NCBI GenBank assembly: GCA_002306945.1 | Contig: DBTH01000063.1 | Span: forward strand, 1 to 12,259 | Origin: Methylacidiphilaceae bacterium UBA1321 | GTDB taxonomy: Bacteria > Verrucomicrobiota > Verrucomicrobiia > Methylacidiphilales > UBA1321 | DNA length: 12,259 bases | Reading direction: 5' to 3' | In this document: positions 1-8,800 of the stretch, piece after piece | Position numbering within the stretch: the stretch's first letter is position 1 | Layout: every line of letters begins with the position of its first letter | The notes under the pieces: generated by a model | Database searches by the model: none | What the model saw: the letters and a program-made list of their open reading frames with translations, nothing else | Told to the model about the DNA's origin: nothing | Position numbers and translations under genes: made by a program

Positions 1-707
1 TCGCCGCCGATGTTGTATTCGCCAAGGACGTTGATGGAGAAGGGATTTGTCTGCTCCATGTCGAGGCGGCCAACCATGTGCTTGAATACACCGTTATTGG
101 CGATGTGGTGACCGGCGGACTGGCTGACGCCCTTGTAGCCTTCGCAACTGAAGGCGCAGACGTTGATGCCGAGTTCCTCGCTCATCTTGCGGGCGACGGA
201 GTGAACGTCGTCACCGATCAGACCCACCGGGCAGGTGGAGTAGATCGCGATGGCGCGGGGCTTGAAGATCGCGAAGGCTTCGCGGCAAGCCTGGGCGAGT
301 TTCTTTTCACCGCCGAACACGATCTCTTCTTCCTGCATGTCGGTGGACATACAATATTGGAGGAAGTTGACCGCGCCCTCATGGTGGGGCTTGGCCAGGT
401 TGCGGCGGGACAGCCAGGAGTAGAAGGCGCAGCCGATCGGGCCGTGGGTGATGTGAACGATGTCGTGAATCGGGCCGAGCACGACACCTTTGCAACCGGC
501 GTAGGTGCAACCACGCTGGGTGATGATGCCGGGGATGGTGCGGCTGTTGGCGCCGATTTCCGGGGGTTGTTCGGGGTTGTTGGGAAGGATCTGCTTTTCG
601 CGTTTGCGCTTGGTTTTGGCGGGATAGATCTTGAGCATTTCCTCTTTGAGGGCCTGCGCCGTGATCGTTTCACCCGTTACAGTCTTGATTTCGAATTCTT
701 CTGACAT
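1..707 (-). CDS. nifD: Nitrogenase MoFe protein alpha chain NifD (N-terminal 235 residues; runs off left edge)
   Basis: Alpha subunit of dinitrogenase (component I), which with NifK binds the P-cluster and FeMo-cofactor and reduces N2 to ammonia in the cytoplasm. The visible 235 residues hold all three alpha-chain P-cluster cysteines: C67 in RGCTYAGCKG, C93 in GPIGCAFYSW and C159 in STCPVGLIGDD. R101, Q196 and H200 (in SQSAGHHIAN) line up with Azotobacter Arg96, Gln191 and His195 around the cofactor, so this looks like a true NifD and not NifE, VnfD or AnfD. The start is ATG at 707-705, with CGGAGGA upstream on the minus strand, the clearest ribosome site in the nif operon. It begins 24 bases after nifI2 and is surely co-transcribed with it. 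The FeMoco cysteine and C-terminal part lie outside the window, so the Mo type rests on the N-terminal motifs. Confidence 0.95.
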   Translation of the reverse strand, partial: MSEEFEIKTVTGETITAQALKEEMLKIYPAKTKRKREKQILPNNPEQPPEIGANSRTIPGIITQRGCTYAGCKGVVLGPIHDIVHITHGPIGCAFYSWLSRRNLAKPHHEGAVNFLQYCMSTDMQEEEIVFGGEKKLAQACREAFAIFKPRAIAIYSTCPVGLIGDDVHSVARKMSEELGINVCAFSCEGYKGVSQSAGHHIANNGVFKHMVGRLDMEQTNPFSINVLGEYNIGG

Positions 708-731
708 GGTGGTTCCTCCGTGATAGGCGGT

Positions 732-1112
732 TTACTTTTCGTCGAGGGCTGCCGCTCCCCGTTCCCCTGTACGGATGCGAACCGAATCGCTCACATCTTG
801 TACGAATATTTTCCCGTCTCCGTGATTGCCCGTTTTGTTGGTGGCGATGATGGTCTGCACCAGCTTCTCCACATGATCGTCGGGGACGATGAAGGTGAGC
901 ATGCGCTTGGGGATGAGGCGAGGGCCCTGACCCAGTTGTGCGATGGCTTCTTCGTGTCCGCTGCTGGCCGCCTGGAGGACGCGGAAATCGACTTCTCCGC
1001 GTCCCCGGCCCAGCACCTTTCTGACCGTGAAGCCGGAGATCCCCGCCGCCACGCATGCGACCTTGGTGGCGTTGATCTGCTGCATCCGGATGATGGCCGT
1101 GATTTCTTTCAC
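732..1112 (-). CDS. nifI2: Nitrogenase-regulating PII-like protein NifI2
   Basis: PII-family (GlnB/GlnK fold) protein of 126 residues. In methanogens NifI2 pairs with NifI1, binds 2-oxoglutarate and ATP, and directly inhibits dinitrogenase when ammonium is available. The PII fold is seen in the N-terminal strand KEITAIIRMQQ and the C-terminal signature TGNHGDGKIFV (about 94-104). The T-loop region (about 37-70) is long, as typical of NifI2 and unlike NifI1. No tyrosine is seen in the T-loop, so GlnD-type uridylylation is unlikely. The start codon is GTG at 1112-1110, preceded by AGAAAGGA at good spacing; no better ATG lies nearby. It sits 30 bases after nifI1 and 24 before nifD, the standard nifH-nifI1-nifI2-nifD order, and that context separates it from an ordinary GlnB. 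Confidence 0.92.
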   Translation of the reverse strand: MKEITAIIRMQQINATKVACVAAGISGFTVRKVLGRGRGEVDFRVLQAASSGHEEAIAQLGQGPRLIPKRMLTFIVPDDHVEKLVQTIIATNKTGNHGDGKIFVQDVSDSVRIRTGERGAAALDEK

Positions 1113-1142
1113 TGTGTGAATCCTTTCTCGGTGGTCAGGAGG

Positions 1143-1466
1143 TTATTCCTTGACGCCGGTACTGATGGTGTAGGTTTCCTCAACCTTGCTGATGAAGATC
1201 TTGCCGTCGCCGAAGGCGCCTTTGCCAGCGGTGCGGGCGGCTTTGATGATCGTGCTGACAACGGCTTCCTGGTCTTCGTCCTTGACGACCACCAGGAGCA
1301 TGTCCTTGGGGAGTTCATCGTAGGTGATGTCGCCGACCTTCAAGCCGCGCTGTTTGCCGCGGCCGAAGACGTCGTATTTGGTGACGGCGGGGAAACCGGC
1401 GTCGAGAAGGGCTGCCATGATTTCGTGCGATTTTTCCGGACGCACAACGGCTCGAATCATTACCAT
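1143..1466 (-). CDS. nifI1: Nitrogenase-regulating PII-like protein NifI1
   Basis: PII-family protein of 107 residues, partner of NifI2 in the post-translational switch-off of nitrogenase known from Methanococcus; the pair senses 2-oxoglutarate and ATP/ADP and blocks dinitrogenase. Diagnostic features are the start MVMIRAVVRPEK, a short T-loop with GRGKQRGLKVGDITYDELPK (about 35-54), and the nucleotide-binding signature GAFGDGKIFISKVEETY (about 83-99). The KQRGL segment is typical of NifI1. The ATG at 1466-1464 is preferred; a second ATG two codons in is possible, and neither has a strong ribosome site (AGAAAGA lies upstream). It follows nifH by 55 bases, where I see no clear hairpin. Position and T-loop type together make the call firm. 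Confidence 0.93.
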   Translation of the reverse strand: MVMIRAVVRPEKSHEIMAALLDAGFPAVTKYDVFGRGKQRGLKVGDITYDELPKDMLLVVVKDEDQEAVVSTIIKAARTAGKGAFGDGKIFISKVEETYTISTGVKE

Positions 1467-1521
1467 AAACTTCAGTCTTTCTGCTTTTAGAGTTTGTCTC
1501 GTTAAGGGGTGTTTCTACGAA

Positions 1522-2349
1522 TCAGACTTCGGCCAGACCGAAATCCATGAGGAGTTTTTCGAGCTCGGGCATGGCCAGCGGCTTGGGGATGACGAACATG
1601 TCGTTGCCATCGATCGCGCGGCAGAGCGTGCGATACTCGTCAGCCTGGGTGCACTGCGGATTCCATTCGATGACCGTCTTACGGTTGATTTCAGCGCGCT
1701 GGACGTCGTTGTGGCGCGGGACGAAGTGGATCATCTGGGTGCCGAGCAATTTGGCGAACTGCTCAATCATTTCGCGTTCGTTGTCGACCTTGCGGCTGTT
1801 GCAGATCAGGCCGCCGAGGCGAACCTTGCCGGTTTGGGCGAATTTCAAGATACCCTTGGAGATGTTGTTGGCGGCGTACATGGCCATCATTTCTCCGGAA
1901 CAGACGATGTAAATTTCTTCGGCCTTGTTTTCGCGGATAGGCATTGCGAATCCACCGCAGACAACGTCACCGAGGACGTCGTAGAACACGTAGTCGAGTT
2001 TTTCGCTCTCGTTGTAGGCACCGAGCTGCTCAAGCATGTTGATCGAGGTGATGATACCGCGACCGGCGCAACCGACTCCCGGCTCCGGGCCGCCCGATTC
2101 CACGCAGAGGGAACCGTGATAACCGGCGCTGCGAATATCGGCCAGATCGACGTCTTCGCCTTCTTCGCGGAGAGTGTCGAGAACGCTTCGTTGGGCCAAG
2201 CCACCGAGGAGGAGGCGGGTGGAGTCAGCCTTGGGGTCGCAACCGACCACCATGACGCGCTTTCCCATTTCTACCAGACCGGCAACAGTGTTCTGGGTCG
2301 TGGTGGACTTGCCGATGCCACCCTTGCCATAGATTGCTACTTTACGCAT
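1522..2349 (-). CDS. nifH: Nitrogenase iron protein NifH (cluster III type)
   Basis: Dinitrogenase reductase, a homodimer with a bridging 4Fe-4S cluster that passes electrons to NifDK with ATP hydrolysis. The 275 residues are full length. The P-loop is GKGGIGKS at 8-15, the cluster ligands are C94 (GVGCAGRG) and C131 (DVVCGGFAMP), and switch II lies in YDVLGDVVCGG (about 123-133). R97 is the equivalent of the arginine ADP-ribosylated by DraT in some proteobacteria. Features such as LLLGGLAQRSVLDTLREEG, the short C-terminus and the PRHNDVQ segment resemble the anaerobe group (Chlorobium, Desulfovibrio, clostridia). The ATG at 2349-2347 has AAAGGA upstream on the minus strand. As first gene of the nifH-I1-I2-D operon, it is probably driven by the sigma-54-like element at 2444-2459. 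Confidence 0.98.
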   Translation of the reverse strand: MRKVAIYGKGGIGKSTTTQNTVAGLVEMGKRVMVVGCDPKADSTRLLLGGLAQRSVLDTLREEGEDVDLADIRSAGYHGSLCVESGGPEPGVGCAGRGIITSINMLEQLGAYNESEKLDYVFYDVLGDVVCGGFAMPIRENKAEEIYIVCSGEMMAMYAANNISKGILKFAQTGKVRLGGLICNSRKVDNEREMIEQFAKLLGTQMIHFVPRHNDVQRAEINRKTVIEWNPQCTQADEYRTLCRAIDGNDMFVIPKPLAMPELEKLLMDFGLAEV

Positions 2350-2443
2350 AATGTGAATTCCTTTCGAATCAGGGTTGAGTGCACGCCTTTGGCATTCGGG
2401 CCGCGGCGGTTGTTAAATTCTTATCTTGCACGCTTTTTCTATA

Positions 2444-2459
2444 CGCACCGCTAATGCCA
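2444..2459 (-). promoter_or_regulatory. Putative sigma-54 (-24/-12) promoter of the nifH operon
   Basis: On the minus strand this reads TGGCATTAGCGGTGCG. It has the invariant GG and GC with exactly ten bases between them and a perfect TGGCA at the -24 box; the -12 box is GTGCG against the consensus TTGCW, so the match is good but not perfect. Transcription would start near 2434, giving a leader of about 85 bases before the nifH ATG. Dependence on sigma-54 is expected because the neighbouring nifA encodes a sigma-54 activator with an intact GAFTGA loop. Confidence 0.6.
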
Positions 2460-2580
2460 ATACTTTTGAAGTGCCGTGCCAGAAGTTTCGGAGAACTCCT
2501 AATGCCTTTGTTACAAGAGCGTTAAATAATCAAAATAATCGAAGAAATTTCTAAAGCGGCAATTTTAGCCCAACTTCAAT

Positions 2581-2596
2581 CCTACGTTCCTGTAGA
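2581..2596 (-). repeat. Palindromic element, copy A (inverted orientation)
   Basis: On the minus strand this reads TCTACAGGAACGTAGG, differing at three positions from copy C. Outer arms are NCTAC and GTAGG around a six-base centre, and the following bases (AT) are also shared with the other copies. It lies about 130 bases upstream of the -24 box of the nifH promoter candidate, a usual distance for a binding site of a sigma-54 activator. Confidence 0.6.
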
Positions 2597-2621
2597 TTCG
2601 ACCTTCTAATGACCTGTTTGG

Positions 2622-2637
2622 CCTACGGAAATGTAGG
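2622..2637 (+). repeat. Palindromic element, copy B
   Basis: CCTACGGAAATGTAGG: arms CCTAC and GTAGG form a perfect inverted repeat around six bases. With flanks, 2620-2639 matches 2809-2828 at 19 of 20 positions. As RNA on the plus strand the arms could pair around a GAAA loop with one G-U pair, but the mixed orientation of the copies fits a DNA-binding site better. Confidence 0.65.
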
Positions 2638-2671
2638 ATGACGAATTACGGTATTTACTGCTTAAGCGTAC

Positions 2672-2708
2672 GAATTTGGCAAAAGGTCGTGAATTTGGCG
2701 AAATGGTC
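2672..2708 (+). repeat. Tandem near-repeat, about 19-base period
   Basis: GAATTTGGCAAAAGGTC at 2672-2688 is followed by GAATTTGGCGAAATGGTC at 2691-2708, nearly the same unit with one extra base. A shorter related piece, GAAATGGTC, recurs at 2834-2842. The units lie between palindrome copies B and C. Whether they bind a protein or are leftover duplication is not visible. Confidence 0.5.
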
Positions 2709-2804
2709 AGAGAATAACCGATTTCGGTAGATGTAAAGGAATGGCAAAAGAGCTCTGACCGAAAGTTGGTATTGTAATGAATAGGGACGGTTGACGTCGT
2801 TAGA

Positions 2805-2826
2805 TGTAGGCCTACAGAAATGTAGG
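2805..2826 (+). repeat. Palindromic element, copy C, with adjoining half-site
   Basis: CCTACAGAAATGTAGG (2811-2826) is a perfect six-base inverted repeat around GAAA. It is preceded directly by TGTAGG (2805-2810), so 2805-2816 is itself a perfect 12-base palindrome, TGTAGGCCTACA. The half-site therefore appears three times in alternating orientation. This copy is the furthest from nifH, about 360 bases from the -24 box, and only about 50 bases from the end of the DUF3592 gene. Confidence 0.65.
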
Positions 2827-2876
2827 ATTTCCTGAAATGGTCGATTGAAATGAGGACTACAAAACCGGAGATGTCG

Positions 2877-4043
2877 TTAATATCCAAGCCAATAGGCGAT
2901 GGCGAACTCGATAATCAGGATCAGAAATCCGATAAGAGCTATCTTCGAGACGGGGGAGTCGAGGCTAAAGTGGTACTTGCCATCGGGGCTGCGTTTTCCG
3001 TATTTGAGGGAAAGATAACCGATCGTGCCGAAGAAGAGGGCGAAGGTGAGGAAGAGTAGTCCGAAGGCAAAACCGACAAAGCTTCTTTTGGAGAAGACGG
3101 GTTGGAGATAGGCGGCGGACGGGTCTTTGGAATTATAGAAGACCGTGTGACGCGAGCCAACCGGGTAGTGGGCGATGATTCCGTGGGGATTGCGGGAGGC
3201 GATGTTGGAGGCGGGGTCGAGGCCGCTGCCGGTATAGTCATGGCCATCGACGGAGTAGGAATAGGTCAACACGGCTTCTTGACTGGAACCGTCATCGCCA
3301 TGAGTGTTGTTAATTTGGGCTGAAAGAATTTTTGCGGTCGTTGTTGGCCAATTGTGGCAGGTGTAGGCGATGTAGGCCTGATAAAGCCCGTGTCCCATGA
3401 CGCCGAGGGCAATGAGGATGAATCCGATGCAGAGGCACTTTGTCAAAAGGGAGATTTCCACGGGTTTTCCGGGCGGCAGCGCAGAGTTGTCAGGCAATGA
3501 ATCGAATGCGGGATCCCATGTGGGGTTTCTTCCGGCGTTTTTATCCATCCAGTAGCGAATGTGTTCGCGGAGGGAGTCGGTCGAGAGCGTGGCGCTGGAG
3601 AGTTGGATGAGGAGTTCGTTTTCGGGAACGGAGGCGTTTTTGCGGGCGAGTTTCTCAAGAGCGTTCCAGCGTGTGGAGTAGGTCGATGGATCTTTGACGT
3701 GAATGACTATGTGGGGGCTATTGTCGCCGTCATAGACGTTGGCTTCAGCGATGTTGCTCCAGTAGATGATGCCGGTTTTTTCGTCGTAAGGCAGAATTCC
3801 CTCGGCGTCGACGCGCAGGATCGGGCCGCCGAAGAGTTGGATGTAGAGTTGGCGAACGGCCAACAGGGAGAACAGGAGCATGACGGTGCAGAAAATGCGA
3901 ACGCTCCATTCGTCTTTTGCGATGAGTGCCCAGATGCAGATGGGCACCATGATGAGCAGCCAGAGAGCGATAAATAATGCTGCGCCACGCGAACGCGGCA
4001 CGCGCAGTTCCGGCCCTGAGAAGTTGTAAGAATTGTCCGTCAT
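2877..4043 (-). CDS. Membrane protein with C-terminal DUF3592 domain and STM3941-like N-terminal half; function unknown
   Basis: 388 residues with five predicted membrane helices, at about 21-42, 47-69, 199-223, 322-345 and 367-386. The N-terminal half has two helices, then a soluble part with GGPILRVDAEGILPYD and IIYWSNIAEANVYD (about 72-105), which recalls the PH-like STM3941 family. The C-terminal half is a recognisable DUF3592 domain: WPTTTAKILSAQI (232-244), a strand pair YSYSVDGHDYTGSGL (261-275), then YPVGSRHTVFYNSKDPSAAYL (about 293-313), between helices 3 and 4. DUF3592 has no established biochemical role. The gene follows nifA by 63 bases on the same strand, with no terminator visible, and precedes the nifH regulatory region, so it may be co-transcribed with nifA. 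The upstream ribosome signal is weak (CGGGGAA directly before ATG). Any link to nitrogen fixation is inference. Confidence 0.8.
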   Translation of the reverse strand: MTDNSYNFSGPELRVPRSRGAALFIALWLLIMVPICIWALIAKDEWSVRIFCTVMLLFSLLAVRQLYIQLFGGPILRVDAEGILPYDEKTGIIYWSNIAEANVYDGDNSPHIVIHVKDPSTYSTRWNALEKLARKNASVPENELLIQLSSATLSTDSLREHIRYWMDKNAGRNPTWDPAFDSLPDNSALPPGKPVEISLLTKCLCIGFILIALGVMGHGLYQAYIAYTCHNWPTTTAKILSAQINNTHGDDGSSQEAVLTYSYSVDGHDYTGSGLDPASNIASRNPHGIIAHYPVGSRHTVFYNSKDPSAAYLQPVFSKRSFVGFAFGLLFLTFALFFGTIGYLSLKYGKRSPDGKYHFSLDSPVSKIALIGFLILIIEFAIAYWLGY

Positions 4044-4106
4044 TTCCCCGAGCGTCTATTTGACCGGAAAAAAGAGCGGAGGCAAGTCTGGATGAAACTG
4101 ACGCGT

Positions 4107-5771
<1,665 letters not shown>

Positions 5772-5783
5772 ACTTCTTGGTTC

Positions 5784-5810
5784 CTACAATCCGGAAGCAC
5801 TACATTCCGG
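5784..5810 (-). repeat. Direct repeat in the nifA leader
   Basis: CTACAATCCGG (5784-5794) and CTACATTCCGG (5800-5810) differ at one base and are 16 bases apart. On the minus strand they read CCGGAATGTAG and CCGGATTGTAG, sharing GGAA/T-TGTAG with the palindromes upstream of nifH. They end only 13 bases before the nifA start codon. This may be an operator, or chance. Confidence 0.4.
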
Positions 5811-5822
5811 TAACATTTCTAG

Positions 5823-5842
5823 GGGTTACTTACTAGTAACCC
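5823..5842. promoter_or_regulatory. Inverted repeat upstream of nifA, candidate operator
   Basis: GGGTTAC (5823-5829) and GTAACCC (5836-5842) form a perfect seven-base inverted repeat around TTACTA; inside it TTACTAGTAA (5830-5839) is itself a ten-base palindrome. Another GTAAC half-site lies at 5810-5814. No T-run follows on the minus strand, so a terminator for the beta-galactosidase transcript is unlikely and a protein-binding site controlling nifA is more probable. Confidence 0.45.
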
Positions 5843-5853
5843 GCTATGAACCA

Positions 5854-5869
5854 AGCAGCAATTATTCCA
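5854..5869 (-). promoter_or_regulatory. Weak sigma-54-like element upstream of nifA
   Basis: The minus strand reads TGGAATAATTGCTGCT: GG and GC at the correct ten-base spacing, but only TGG-A at the -24 box and CTGCT at the -12 box. It lies about 83 bases before the nifA ATG and just upstream of the inverted repeat at 5823-5842. In AT-rich intergenic DNA a match of this quality can arise by chance. Confidence 0.25.
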
Positions 5870-5897
5870 TTATTAGGCTTTTGGCATTTGTATTAGT

Positions 5898-8800
5898 CTA
5901 TTTTTTAATGGATGGAATTAAGTAATAATTCAGCCGGTATTTTCCGGCGGCAATCCGGTAAGGTTCGCGGGTGTCGGGGCCGCAACTGGCTGTTCCAAGG
6001 CCGCGCTGGTGGTAGTCGAGGCTGAGAATGACTTCTTCGCGCGGTTTGAGGTCGTAGGTATGTTTGGCGGCGAAGAGATCGGCTGCTGTGAAGTGGCTTG
6101 CGGTGAATTCAAGCAATTCCCCGGCAACGAATTGCAGCCCGAGTTTGTCGGCGTTTTCGAGACTCAGCCAGCGGACATCGGTATGGTTGCCGTGTTCCTG
6201 GGGGAGAATATAGGGAATGTATTGGCCGGTAACGGTGCTTTCGTAGAGGTCGACGATGGCGGCGCGTTTGCGGTCCCGGTAATTTTCGAACGGCCCGCGC
6301 CCGAACCACTTAAGTTGTTCCAGGCCTGGTTTGAGGGTCAGAACAACGCCGAGGCGGGGCGGGTCAGCGATGGCCTTGTCGAGGGTGAAGACGTTTTCGG
6401 CCAGAATCCGGCCATTGGGTTGGATGGTATAAGTGTGTTGATGACGGACGGCGTGGCTGGAAGCGGTGCAGGCGGCAACGTTTTCCAACTGAAGCGTAAT
6501 GCTACCGTTTTTGTTGCTGCGGACATTGACCGAGACGGGTTTGAGCGAGACCTGGTTGAGTCCGGCTTTGAGCCAGCGACCGAGGGGTTTGTTGTCCTGA
6601 CCGCTCCAACCCTTGATGCCGTCGTTATCGGTGGCACCGCGCCAGAGTTGGAGTTGCGGGCCGCTGACGATGAGGTCGCGTCCCTGCCAGCGCAAGGTTT
6701 CGATCTGCGCGTTGGTCTTGGAGACGACGAGTTCGAGTGAATCGTTGGCGATGGTCAACCGGGTGTCGTTCTGCTTCAACGCGAGAGGTTGAACGGGGGT
6801 GGGCAGGGTTGCGATCTTGGCGGTGGGCTTGGTCTTGAGCTTGAGGGGAAGTTGATCCCAGCCGAGGACGTGACCGGCGCTGCACCAGGAGGTGTCAGCG
6901 GCGGCGGTGTAACGGAAGTTGAGAAAAGCTTCCTGTCCTTTTTCGATCACAATGGACGGAAGTTTGAGTTTGATTTTTTCGATGGCCTGCGGCGCGGCCT
7001 TGAGAGTGGGCAGTTTGCCCTTGGCCTTGAGGATGCCGTTGACCTTGAGTTCCCAATCGACGCGAATCCATTTGGAGGAAACGAAGTCGCGCTTGTTTTT
7101 GACTTCGAGCGTGCCGGTCTTCTCGTTGTAGCGAAGGGTCTTGAGGGGTTGCGCCAGGTGCTTGAACTCGTTGAGGCCGGGATGCGGGGTGCGGTCGGGC
7201 CAGACGAGGCCGTCGCAAACGAAGTTGAGATCGTTGGGCTTATCGCCGAAATCGCCGCCGTAGGCCCAGAATTCCTTTCCGTCCTTGGTCTTTTGCTTGA
7301 TGCCGTGATCGAGCCATTCCCAGATGAAACCGCCCTGAAGGCCGGGGATTTTTTCGAAGAGGTCGTAGTAATCGCCGAGGCCGCCGTTGCTGTTGCCCAT
7401 GGCGTGCGAATATTCGCACATGATGAGCGGACGGCGCTTGTCGGGATTCTTCGGATTGGCCCATTCGAGAAGATGTTCCAGTTGGGCGTACATGGGGCAG
7501 ACGATGTCGGTGGCGTGGTGGCCCATGTTGTAACGGAAATTGGTCGGCTGGTTCTTTTCGTCGATGCCCTGAACCCAAATGGCGGGTTCGTAGTGGAGGG
7601 GACGGCTCGCATCGCGTCCGCGAACCCAACCGGCCATGCCGTCCTGATTGGCGCCGTAACCGGTTTCGTTGCCGAGTGACCAGAGGATGATGGCGGGGTG
7701 ATTCTTGTCGCGTTCGACCATGCGGACGGCTCGTTCGAGGAAGGGGCCGGCCCAGCGGGGATCTTTGCCGAGTTGACCGTAGAAGGCGTGGGCTTCGAGA
7801 TTGGCCTCGTCGATGAGGTAGAGGCCGAGTTCGTCGCAGGTGTCGAGCCAATAGGGATCGTTGGGGTAGTGCGAAGTGCGGACGGCGTTGATATTGTGGC
7901 GCTTCATCGTCAGCGCGTCGAGGCGGATGGTTTCGCGGTCGAGCGCCTTGCCCTTGGTGTCGTGGTGGTCGTGGCGGTTGACTCCGTGGATGAGCACGCG
8001 CTTGCCGTTGATGAGGAGTGAGCGGTCGCGAACTTCAACGGAGCGGAAGCCGATGCGGGTGGCGGTGACGTCGACGGTCTGGCCCTTGGGATTTTTCAGC
8101 GTGACGAGGAGCTTGTAGAGATTGGGTTCTTCAGCGGACCAGAGGAGCGGTTTTTTGACCGGTTCGCTGAACTTGGCCAGCGTCCGGTTGGGAGCGCCGG
8201 TCCAGCCGCTGAAAGCGAATGGTCTGGAAACCGGCTTGGCGAAGACGTTTTTCCCGGACGGGGAGACGAGTTGGATTTCGGCCTGCCAACCGTCTTCGAC
8301 GGCGGTTCCGGGGAAGGCGATGCGTACGTCGAGATTGAGGCGTCCGTTGATGTAGTTGTTTTCGAGATTGCCGACGGCGAAGACGTCAGCGATGTGGACT
8401 TTGGGAGTGGAGTAAAGGTAGACCTCGCGGTGCAGGCCGCCCATCCACCATTGATCCTGATCTTCGATGAAGGTCGCATCGGACCATTTCACGACGATAG
8501 CGGTGAGGAGATTTTTGGCTCCGGCTTTGATGTAGGGAGTGAGATCAAACTCGGAGGGCAGGCGGCAATCCTTGCTCAGGCCGACGGGTTGGCCGTTGAC
8601 GTAGACGTAGAGGACGCTTTCGGCTCCGCCGAAATGAACGACGATGCGGCGGTCGTTCCAGGTGGCGGGAACGGTGAATTCGGTCGAGTAAATGCCGGTG
8701 GGGTTCTTCTCAGGGACAAAGGGAGGTTCCTCGGGGAAGGGCATTTGAACGTTCGTGTAATGCGGGTAACCGTAACCCTGCAAGGTCCAGTTGCCGGGGA

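Larger units (their letters stand above)
2350..2876. other. Non-coding region between the DUF3592 gene and nifH, rich in short repeats
   Basis: This 527-base gap holds the nifH leader (2350 to about 2434), the sigma-54-like promoter, an AT-rich stretch (about 2520-2580), three copies of a 16-base palindrome and a tandem near-repeat. A possible minus-strand reading frame across 2606-2887 has no family-like features. The peptide SYISVG occurs twice in it only because it crosses two copies of the DNA palindrome, so I treat it as non-coding. No tRNA, terminator hairpin with a T-run, or classical NifA site (TGT-N10-ACA) was found by eye. Confidence 0.7.

Noticed and set aside
1324..2454. Plus-strand open frame of 376 residues opposite nifH
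   Set aside because: Antisense shadow of nifH and nifI1; no recognisable domain and it crosses the nifH promoter.
2466..2481. Second sigma-54-like site upstream of nifH (TGGCAC at -24)
   Set aside because: The -12 position reads TTCAA and lacks the required GC, whereas the nearby element at 2444-2459 has both invariant dinucleotides.
2526..2540. IHF-like site (AATCAA) between the nifH promoter and the palindromes
   Set aside because: The first half matches, but the TTR part of the IHF consensus is absent; what remains is only an AT-rich stretch.
2606..2887. Possible 93-residue minus-strand protein in the gap between the DUF3592 gene and nifH
   Set aside because: It overlaps the end of the DUF3592 gene, has no family-like motif, and its repeated SYISVG peptide is only the translation of two copies of the DNA palindrome.
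6789..7679. Plus-strand open frame of 296 residues inside the beta-galactosidase gene
   Set aside because: Shadow of the GH2 barrel region, low-complexity composition, no motif.
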